Assembly: GCA_051155755.1 (NCBI GenBank) | Contig: DAXETY010000003.1 | Coordinates: 1-12,475, forward strand | Source: DAXETY01 sp051155755 | Lineage (GTDB): Bacteria > Desulfobacterota > Desulfobacteria > Desulfobacterales > SG8-13 | Reading direction: 5' to 3' | Length of the DNA: 12,475 nt | Shown here: piece after piece, positions 6,734 through 12,387 of the stretch | Numbering within the stretch: position 1 is the stretch's first letter | Layout: every line of letters begins with the position of its first letter | Notes under the pieces: generated by a model | The model's input: only the letters and a program-made list of their open reading frames with translations | The model's database searches: none | Told to the model about the DNA's origin: nothing | Translations under genes and position numbers: made by a program

Positions 6734-6769
6734 AACCAATCAAACCAATCGTACCAATCGAACCAATGA
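6734..6769. repeat. Nonamer tandem repeat, AACCAATCG-like
   Basis: Four 9-base units in register: AACCAATCA, AACCAATCG, TACCAATCG, AACCAATGA. The array ends 7 bases before the TAG of the cytochrome gene (6777-6779), so it would lie in the first bases of that message's 3' untranslated region. On the transcribed strand the unit reads CGATTGGTT. This family appears only once in the window. Confidence 0.8.
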
Positions 6770-6776
6770 AACTGAA

Positions 6777-8288
6777 CTACCGATTTTTCCCCTCCACCTG
6801 CAGCCGCAGGTCATACCACTCGCTGAGCCGGGCGACCTTTTGGGACAGCTGATAGCGGCCGCCGGCAAACACCCCGTAGTCCCCGCCCCCGGCCATGGCG
6901 GAGGCGAAGCGAATGGAATTGCCGTAAAACAGCCAGGTCAGAAGCCATTCTTTTTCGATGGCTTCGTCGAACGGGCTTTTGCCCACAGCCAGCCCATCGG
7001 CATAGCCCTTGTCCCAGATTTTCTGCATAAGCGCCGTTCCGGTGCGCACGGTGGTGTCCGATTCGCGAATGACGTGTTCGAATTTGGTCCAGTGTCCCTC
7101 GACCCAGGAGGTGTCGTGGCAGGACAGGCAGACGCGCTGCATGGTCTGTTTGCGCTTTTCCATGGTCTCCGCGTCGATCAGGTACTTGGAAGCGAATCCG
7201 CCCTCCAGGTCCGTGGGCAACGGCAGCCCGTCCTTGTTGCGAATGATGGTGGTGTCGGGCGAAATCGGATGCGGATGGGCGTAAATCAACCCGTAAATGC
7301 GCCAGGGCAGACGATTGTTCATCTGATGGGTTCGTTCGGCCACCACCATACCGTCGGTGTCCGTGAGCAGGCTGACGTGGCAGGTGGCGCAGGTGGGCGC
7401 CGTGAAATCTTCACCGATGGTCCACGGCACGTTCTGGAAGTTCCAGGATTTGTTCATGGCGGAAAAGATGTTGCCGTGCTTGCTGGCCGAGTAGACCGGA
7501 AAGGCCGGAACGTCCGGCCCCACATGGCATTCCTTGCAGGTGTAAGGTTTGCGGGCCATCTCGATGGAAAACGCGTGCCGGGTGTGGCAGGCGGAACACG
7601 AACCCATGCTGCCGTCCAGGTTGATGCGTCCCACGCCTTGATTCGGCCAGCCCTCGATGATCGGAAACTCCAACTCCCCGGCCAATTCCGTGTCCCGAAA
7701 TTCGGTCCCGGATACCGACAGTTTGGTGCCGTGACAGTAATAACAGGCGTCTGCCTGGGTCAATGGATCGGCCGCACTGAATTCGAGCACGTGATCGCGC
7801 AACAGGATTCTGCCGATGATGCTGGTCTCCAGGCTGCGAAAAACCTCGTTGCCACTCAAATTATTGTGGGCGTGCGACATGATGTTTTTCTGGTACTGAG
7901 CGGCTTCCTGACTATGGCAAGTGGCGCAGTCGTCCGGGCTGACGACCACGTGCACCGCGTAGCCGTTGTGTTCGAAGGTATCGGCGTGTTTGTCGGGGCG
8001 CAGATTATGGCATTCCGCACAACCGACGACGGTATTCTGAAGCTCGGCCGGCACCGATTCGCTGGAAACCTTGCGGGCCAGCCCTTCCACGGCCATGGCC
8101 TTCTGAGGGGTAACCTTAGAGTGGCGGCTGTTGCGCCAGTCTTCTACGATCCCGGGATGTATGGAAGCATGACAGTCGATACACTCCAGGGTTGCCAGAC
8201 TGATTTCATCTTCGGCCGCGTTGGTACCCGCGGCCGCAAAAAGCATCCCCATCCCAAAGATAATCGCCGACAACAGCCCGTTTTTCAT
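6777..8288 (-). CDS. Periplasmic octaheme cytochrome c, HAO family
   Basis: The 503-residue precursor has a Sec signal peptide (KNGLLSAIIFGMGMLFAAA, probable cleavage near AAAGTNA-AED). It carries exactly eight CxxCH haem sites: C36 CIDCH, C90 CAECH, C121 CATCH, C182 CYYCH, C231 CSACH, C251 CKECH, C300 CATCH and C387 CLSCH. The block GWPNQGVGRINLDGSMGSCSACH (213-235) with RHAFSIEMARKPYTCKECHVGPD is the hallmark of the hydroxylamine oxidoreductase family. That family includes hydroxylamine- and hydrazine-oxidising enzymes and presumed reductive relatives. By order, haem 4 (CYYCH) would be the catalytic haem. The family GPDHP active-site motif reads GPDVP here (D259, V260), so the usual histidine is missing. 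The start at 8288 has a strong ribosome site. No quinol dehydrogenase or partner cytochrome gene adjoins it; an EamA transporter precedes it on the same strand. Substrate unknown. Confidence 0.87.
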   Translation of the reverse strand: MKNGLLSAIIFGMGMLFAAAGTNAAEDEISLATLECIDCHASIHPGIVEDWRNSRHSKVTPQKAMAVEGLARKVSSESVPAELQNTVVGCAECHNLRPDKHADTFEHNGYAVHVVVSPDDCATCHSQEAAQYQKNIMSHAHNNLSGNEVFRSLETSIIGRILLRDHVLEFSAADPLTQADACYYCHGTKLSVSGTEFRDTELAGELEFPIIEGWPNQGVGRINLDGSMGSCSACHTRHAFSIEMARKPYTCKECHVGPDVPAFPVYSASKHGNIFSAMNKSWNFQNVPWTIGEDFTAPTCATCHVSLLTDTDGMVVAERTHQMNNRLPWRIYGLIYAHPHPISPDTTIIRNKDGLPLPTDLEGGFASKYLIDAETMEKRKQTMQRVCLSCHDTSWVEGHWTKFEHVIRESDTTVRTGTALMQKIWDKGYADGLAVGKSPFDEAIEKEWLLTWLFYGNSIRFASAMAGGGDYGVFAGGRYQLSQKVARLSEWYDLRLQVEGKNR

Positions 8289-8293
8289 GGGTC

Positions 8294-8300
8294 CCTCCTT
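8294..8300 (-). promoter_or_regulatory. Ribosome binding site of the octaheme cytochrome
   Basis: AAGGAGG on the minus strand, 5 bases from the ATG at 8288. It fixes the start at the signal peptide even though the frame stays open for 45 further codons upstream. The 131-base gap to the EamA stop contains no separate gene I can support. Confidence 0.85.
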
Positions 8301-8419
8301 GTTCAACAAGCATTTTGGAGCATATGCACCGATGTCGGCCGCGGGTTCCACCCGACCCACAGCACCGATCAGGTCCATTTCAAATTCCCCGTCCTTCATA
8401 GTGAATATCCCGGGTCCGA

Positions 8420-9394
8420 TCAACCCTTGGTTCGCATTTCACCGGGGGGTGCCGCGGTATGCATTCGTTCTTCGGTATCGGTCCGCATCCGGGGGGCAAT
8501 GTTCGAGACCCGCACGCCGCCGGTATTGGTCAGGTAAACACCGCTGCACACCAACAGGGTTCCGGCCAGCAATGAAACCGTCAACGGCTCCTGCAGCAGC
8601 AAAAACGCCAATATCACGGCGCTGACCGGCACGAAATTAATAAACAATCCCGCCCGGGTCGGGCCGATGTGTCGGATTCCGTCGTAAAACCATACAAATC
8701 CGAGCACGGTCCCGAAAAAGCCCAGATAAAATACCGCCGCCCAGTCGAGGAGCCGATACCCGGGCAGGTGCGCAACCATACCTTCGGCAAGTGCGGCCGG
8801 CAGCAGGGCGACCCCACCGACGCTGGAAGCATAAAAAATCGCCGTCAACGGCTTCATCCCCGTCAGCACCTTCTTGCCGATCAGGGTAAAGGTCACCCAA
8901 CTCAACACGCAACCGAAAATCAGCAGTTCCCCAGGGCCGAGATCTTGATGCAGCACCTGGGTGATCTCTCCGCGGCTGATCACCCAAATCGCACCGGTCA
9001 CCGACAGCCCGATGCCGACCACCTGCGGCAGCCGCAGTCGTTCTCCGAACAACAGGGCCGAAAACAAGGCGATAAACACCGGGTTGTTGGCGATAATCAC
9101 CGCTGCCCGCCCGGCCTGAACCAGCTGCAGACCCTTGAAAAAGCAAAAATTATAACTGAACACCCCGGTCAGCCCCATGGCAAGGATCGGCAGCAGTTGA
9201 CCGCGCGCCGGCATTGGAATGCGCCCCTCGGTTTTCAGCAACAGCAGCGCCAGAAAACCCGTGGCGACCGCAAATCGGAGAAAAGCGGCTGAAAACGGCG
9301 TCACCTGACCGGCCACGACCCTACCGGCAATAAAAGTGCCGCCCCAGAACAAGGCCGTCAACAACAGTTTTGCATAAATGCGCGTAAATGCCAT
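8420..9394 (-). CDS. EamA (DMT superfamily) transporter
   Basis: A 324-residue inner-membrane protein with two tandem EamA domains (about residues 5-139 and 155-290), each with about five membrane segments, the normal build for drug/metabolite exporters. Typical segments are LFWGGTFIAGRVVAG, RFAVATGFLALLLL, AAVIIANNPVFIALFSALLFGERL and, in the second half, INFVPVSAVILAFLLLQEPLT. A hydrophilic 34-residue tail (291-324) follows the last helix. The start at 9394 (MAFTRIY) has GAGG 8 bases upstream; the ATG at 9427 would add a charged, non-membrane extension without a ribosome site. Members export amino acids, nucleosides or other small metabolites, and the substrate cannot be told from sequence. 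The gene is divergent from the acyl-CoA dehydrogenase and upstream of the cytochrome on the same strand, so co-transcription with the cytochrome is possible. Confidence 0.9.
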   Translation of the reverse strand: MAFTRIYAKLLLTALFWGGTFIAGRVVAGQVTPFSAAFLRFAVATGFLALLLLKTEGRIPMPARGQLLPILAMGLTGVFSYNFCFFKGLQLVQAGRAAVIIANNPVFIALFSALLFGERLRLPQVVGIGLSVTGAIWVISRGEITQVLHQDLGPGELLIFGCVLSWVTFTLIGKKVLTGMKPLTAIFYASSVGGVALLPAALAEGMVAHLPGYRLLDWAAVFYLGFFGTVLGFVWFYDGIRHIGPTRAGLFINFVPVSAVILAFLLLQEPLTVSLLAGTLLVCSGVYLTNTGGVRVSNIAPRMRTDTEERMHTAAPPGEMRTKG

Positions 9395-9624
9395 GGTATC
9401 GGCCTCGGGGATCCGCCTTCGTAACACTGGGAAGGTCGCCGGCCCGGCGAAATTGGCGTGTTACCGATGCGGGCGTCGAGAGAGCGGTGCTGCCACCAGA
9501 TCATGATGAGAAGTACGTATCACGGACCGCGTCGTTTTCCAATCGGATTCGGTCTTCGGCAGCACCTTCCGGGAGCCGCTTGCACCGAAAAGGATCATTC
9601 GATATACATTCGGCAGCCATTGAA

Positions 9625-9641
9625 GGCAACCGCGTGTTGCC
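9625..9641. promoter_or_regulatory. Inverted repeat GGCAAC-N5-GTTGCC ahead of acyl-CoA dehydrogenase
   Basis: A perfect 6-bp inverted repeat with a 5-base spacer (CGCGT), ending 15 bases before the GGAGG ribosome site at 9657-9661. Its place in the 274-base divergent gap and its symmetry suit a repressor operator or an mRNA hairpin. I see no convincing sigma-70 promoter in the rest of the gap. No second copy was noticed in the window. Confidence 0.35.
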
Positions 9642-9668
9642 GGTACCGAATTCCACGGAGGTAATCCC

Positions 9669-11003
9669 ATGCTCGATTTTTCATTGACCCCGCAGCAAGA
9701 GGAAATCCGAAAGACCGCCCGCGACTTTGCCCTGAAGGAGGTGCTGCCGATCGCCTGGCGCTACGACGAAAAGGACGAAATTCCGCTGCAAGTCCTGCGA
9801 CGGGCCTTCGACGCCGGTCTGATGAACACCGACATCCCGGAGCAATACGGCGGCAAGGGCTGGGGGATGCTGGAAAGCGCCTTGATGACCGAAGAGATCG
9901 CCGCGGCCTGCCCCGGGCTGGCCACCTCGGTCTTCGACAATTCCCTCGGTCTGGAGCCCTTGCTGCTGTCAAAAAACGAATCGCTGCGCCGGCGCTATCT
10001 GCCGCAAATCGCCGCTGCATTCAAGCTGATCTGCTTTGCCACATCCGAGCCGACGATGGGATCGGATGTCGCCGGAATCCGTTGCCGCGCCGAAAAACAG
10101 GGGGACGACTACATTCTCGACGGTACCAAATACTGGATCTCCAACGGCGGGGTGGCCGAATACATCAGCGTCTTTGCCACGGTGGACCCGAAAAGCCGTC
10201 ACAAGGGCATTTACGCATTTCTGGTGGAGAAAGACTGGCAAGGGGTCGAGGCCGGCCTTTCGATTCCCAAAATGGGGCAGCGCTGCTCTAATACGGTCGG
10301 GTTGCATTTCGACCGGGTGCGGGTGCCGGCGGAAAACGTGCTGGCCGAACCGGGAGAAGGATTTGTACTGGCAATGAAAACCTTTGCCCGCACGCGCTCG
10401 ATCATCGGTGCGTTCGCCACCGGTGCCGCGCGCAGCGCCATGGAATATGCCGTCGACTACGCCAAAAAGCGGCAGGCCTTCGGCCGCAGCATCGGCGAAA
10501 ATCAGGCCATCCAGTTTAAAATCGCCGAGATGTACCAGAAGGTGGAAACCGCCCGCCTGCTGACCTGGAAGGCCGCCGTTGAGGCCGACAGCGGCGTGGA
10601 TCCCACCGTGGACGCTTCCATCGCCAAATTCTATGCCAGCGAGGCGGCCATGGAAGTGGTCGAGGAGGCGCTTCAAATCTTTGGCGGATACGGTTATACG
10701 AAAATGTTTCCCATCGAAAAACTGCTGCGCGACATGCGCCTGCTGAAAATCTACGAAGGTACCAGCGAAATCCAGCGCCAGGTGGTGTCCGGGTTCGTCC
10801 TCAACCACTATCAGCCGGTGATGCCCCCCCTGGAAGATCTGCCGATACAGTGTGAATACGATCCCGCAGATATCGAGAAGATGAAAAAAAACGGGCAGCA
10901 GGTCTGGCGCTGCCGCATTTGCGGGCATGTACACGTAGGAGAGGCCCCACCCGAACATTGCCCCTATTGTTTTTTCCCGCAAAAGGCCTTCAAGCAGTGC
11001 TGA
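9669..11003 (+). CDS. Acyl-CoA dehydrogenase with C-terminal rubredoxin-like domain
   Basis: A 444-residue protein. Residues 1-380 are a full acyl-CoA dehydrogenase: N-terminal helices (MLDFSLTPQQEEIRKTARDF), the beta domain (ICFATSEPTMGSDVAGI, YILDGTKYWISNG), and the C-terminal helices (RQAFGRSIGENQAIQFKIAEM, IFGGYGYTKMFPIEKLLRDMR). E363 in KIYEGTSEIQR is the expected catalytic base. This part resembles medium-chain type enzymes. After a linker (PVMPPLEDLPIQCEYDPADI) a small Cys4 domain follows: C415-C418 in WRCRICGHVHVG and C431-C434 in HCPYC, closely like the rubredoxin domain of rubrerythrins. Typical family length is about 380 residues, so about 60 residues are extra. The metal may be iron (electron relay) or zinc (structure or partner binding). 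Start at 9669 with GGAGG 7 bases upstream. It is divergent from the EamA gene, with no electron-transfer flavoprotein gene in the window. Confidence 0.92.
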   Translation: MLDFSLTPQQEEIRKTARDFALKEVLPIAWRYDEKDEIPLQVLRRAFDAGLMNTDIPEQYGGKGWGMLESALMTEEIAAACPGLATSVFDNSLGLEPLLLSKNESLRRRYLPQIAAAFKLICFATSEPTMGSDVAGIRCRAEKQGDDYILDGTKYWISNGGVAEYISVFATVDPKSRHKGIYAFLVEKDWQGVEAGLSIPKMGQRCSNTVGLHFDRVRVPAENVLAEPGEGFVLAMKTFARTRSIIGAFATGAARSAMEYAVDYAKKRQAFGRSIGENQAIQFKIAEMYQKVETARLLTWKAAVEADSGVDPTVDASIAKFYASEAAMEVVEEALQIFGGYGYTKMFPIEKLLRDMRLLKIYEGTSEIQRQVVSGFVLNHYQPVMPPLEDLPIQCEYDPADIEKMKKNGQQVWRCRICGHVHVGEAPPEHCPYCFFPQKAFKQC

Positions 11004-11171
11004 TACCGTGAGCGAAGCGAAGCGTTTCAGACCCCCGCCGCGGGGATAACACACGCTTAAGGCGGACTTTTTCCGAGACCGTCTATTTTGAGTCGACAAC
11101 CACCCGCAAGCGGTTGGCGTGAATATCCTTCCTGCGGCACTCGCCGCCGGTGTTGCGCCTTGAACCAAGGG

Positions 11172-11200
11172 TTGAGTTTTCGTTCTTACAGATCTATTAT
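11172..11200 (+). promoter_or_regulatory. Probable sigma-70 promoter for the J-domain gene
   Basis: TTGAGT (11172-11177), a 17-base spacer and TATTAT (11195-11200) match the sigma-70 consensus at 4/6 and 5/6 positions with ideal spacing. Transcription would start near 11207, giving a leader of about 80 bases to the J-domain start at 11288. The 284 bases between the dehydrogenase stop and this gene otherwise contain only a weak hairpin (CCCCG-CCG-CGGGG, 11033-11045), with no T-run to mark a terminator. Confidence 0.5.
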
Positions 11201-11258
11201 GGGGATAATCTGTGAACTCGTGACGTTTTTTCACCGGTGCCGAAAAACCAGGGAGTGC

Positions 11259-11291
11259 ATGGTTGCAAACTCCAGGTATACGAATCCATGA
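11259..11291 (+). CDS. Possible 10-codon leader peptide coupled to the J-domain gene
   Basis: ATG at 11259 follows GGGAG (11251-11255) by 3 bases and opens a 10-codon frame (MVANSRYTNP) that stops at TGA 11289-11291. That stop overlaps the ATG of the J-domain gene as ATGA. The downstream start has no ribosome site of its own, so this frame would deliver ribosomes to it. The frame is too short to judge by composition, so this is a structural inference from the ribosome site and overlap. Confidence 0.35.
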   Translation: MVANSRYTNP

Positions 11292-12022
11292 ACTCTTCCG
11301 CCCCCAGAAAAGTACCCGTGCCGCTGGTGGGCACAAACGGCGGCTGCCTTTCTTGCGGTGTTACCCAGAACATGGGCCTCCGGCGCTACTGCTCCGTCGA
11401 ATGCCGTCAGCGGCTTAGACACACCCTCAACATTCGCACCGGACTGCTGAAGGCACTCAATACCCGCTATGCCACGTTTTACTTCACCGATGCGGCCATT
11501 ATCCTGGATGTACTGCCATACGGCTCTCCTGAAATTTTCAGCTTCATCTACCCGCGTGCGCACGGTAAAAAACCGGTCGAGGATTTCCGCCGGCTGGCCG
11601 ACATGCTGGGCAACGCATGGTGGGCCGAACGCCGCCGCACCAACAAAAAGTATGTGGCAGCAAGGGTGGTTTTTGAACAGGCCCGCCGCGACTCCGCACG
11701 CTCTGATGCCGTCCAGCCCCTGGAAATCAAGATCCCCAGTGTCAAGGACCGCTGCCTGGTCCATCTGAAACTCGGCAAAACCGTGCTGGATTCACCGGAA
11801 CTGCCCAAAATCATCAAATCCGCTTATCGACGCCAGGCCCTCAAGTACCACCCGGACCGCGGCGGCAATTCTTCTGCCTTCCGTAAAATCCACCAGGCCT
11901 ATCGTCAATTGCTCGAATGGGCCGAAAGCCCCTCCTTTGTCCGTCGCCGGGGATTTCCGGACCGCTGGTTTTACGACGGCAGCACCAACCGTTGGGTTCA
12001 ACCGACACCGCGCCTGCCCTAA
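11288..12022 (+). CDS. Zinc-finger and J-domain protein
   Basis: A 244-residue, basic, soluble protein. Near the N-terminus C20-x2-C23 and C35-x3-C39 (CLSCG and YCSVEC) form a compact Cys4 zinc-finger candidate. A middle region of unknown fold follows, with FYFTDAAIILDVLPYGSPEIF and many arginines. The C-terminus (about 149-213) is a J domain with the invariant HPD (188-190) in YRRQALKYHPDRGG and the helix AFRKIHQAYRQLLEWAE. J domains stimulate the ATPase of an Hsp70 (DnaK); the rest of such proteins selects the client. The Gly/Phe region and the substrate domains of classical DnaJ are absent, so this is a specialised co-chaperone or an adaptor of unknown target. The start at 11288 is preferred because of its ATGA overlap with a short leader frame; GTG at 11237 is an in-frame alternative that would add 17 residues but has no ribosome site. 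Confidence 0.82.
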   Translation: MNSSAPRKVPVPLVGTNGGCLSCGVTQNMGLRRYCSVECRQRLRHTLNIRTGLLKALNTRYATFYFTDAAIILDVLPYGSPEIFSFIYPRAHGKKPVEDFRRLADMLGNAWWAERRRTNKKYVAARVVFEQARRDSARSDAVQPLEIKIPSVKDRCLVHLKLGKTVLDSPELPKIIKSAYRRQALKYHPDRGGNSSAFRKIHQAYRQLLEWAESPSFVRRRGFPDRWFYDGSTNRWVQPTPRLP

Positions 12023-12143
12023 CCGCTCTTTTCCGATCGCATTCCCGCCAGTTGCCCCGCCGGGCCACTTTATGAAAAACCTCGTCGACGAAATATTGGG
12101 CTGCAGCTGTCAAAAGATGGAGTGAAGTCGGGGTGATTTTAAA

Positions 12144-12171
12144 TTGATCCGTTCCAGAATAAAAATAAAAT
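12144..12171 (+). promoter_or_regulatory. Candidate promoter in AT-rich intergenic DNA
   Basis: TTGATC (12144-12149), a 16-base spacer and TAAAAT (12166-12171) give a fair sigma-70 match inside a strongly AT-rich patch, upstream of the last gene. A small stem, TTGGC-AGAAAA-GCCAA (12192-12207), follows in the leader. From 12023 to 12303 I see no other feature. The match is modest and AT-rich DNA yields such hits by chance. Confidence 0.3.
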
Positions 12172-12303
12172 CTTGAGAAAACATTCGTTTTTTGGCAGAA
12201 AAGCCAATTTCATGCCCTTTATCAGGTTGCAAATCATCCCAAAGGGTCAAATTCAGAGATAGTGGCAAAAACCGTTGACAGGAGCATCGATTTCAAGGAA
12301 AAA

Positions 12304-12387
12304 ATGACCCATCGGCACCATCCGATCGATCGTCACCCCTCTGGCATGCAACCACCATCCGGCGAGGCGGAGATTGTTGACGAATGA
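12304..12387 (+). CDS. Small His-rich ORF coupled to the last gene
   Basis: ATG at 12304 follows AAGGA (12294-12298 region) at normal spacing and opens a 27-codon frame. It begins MTHRHHPIDRHPSG, with five histidines in the first thirteen residues, and ends EIVDE at TGA 12385-12387. That stop overlaps the ATG of the following membrane-protein gene (12384) as ATGA. The frame could encode a small leader peptide that couples translation, or be a true small protein; its acidic end and histidine-rich start suggest metal binding, but nothing proves that. The arrangement repeats that seen at 11259-11291. Confidence 0.4.
   Translation: MTHRHHPIDRHPSGMQPPSGEAEIVDE

Noticed and set aside
5873..6769. 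Repeat arrays as a CRISPR locus
   Set aside because: Units are only 7-9 bases and contiguous, with no 25-40 base repeats, no unique spacers and no cas genes.
8289..8423. In-frame N-terminal extension of the cytochrome
   Set aside because: It would put 45 mostly charged residues before a normal signal peptide and ignore the AAGGAGG site 5 bases from the ATG at 8288.
6633..8537. Long plus-strand open frame (634 codons) opposite the cytochrome gene
   Set aside because: It mirrors a gene with eight CxxCH motifs, a signal peptide and a strong ribosome site. Its own translation has low-complexity runs (including the nonamer repeat) and no recognisable domain. High GC content makes such antisense frames common.
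11041..11212. GGGGATAA words near 11042 and 11201 as DnaA boxes or an origin
   Set aside because: They do not match the TTWTNCACA consensus well, only two copies occur, and there are no origin genes or AT-rich unwinding element.
9969..11336. Minus-strand open frame (455 codons) opposite the fused acyl-CoA dehydrogenase
   Set aside because: It is antisense to a complete catalytic gene with conserved motifs and has no recognisable family features.
12072..12125. 17-codon frame MKNLVDEILGCSCQKME after the J-domain gene
   Set aside because: It has no ribosome site, no overlap with another gene and no recognisable motif, so there is not enough to call a gene.
12275..12303. Perfect TTGACA (12275-12280) as a -35 element
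   Set aside because: No -10-like sequence lies 16-18 bases downstream; that place is taken by the ribosome site and ATG of the small frame.
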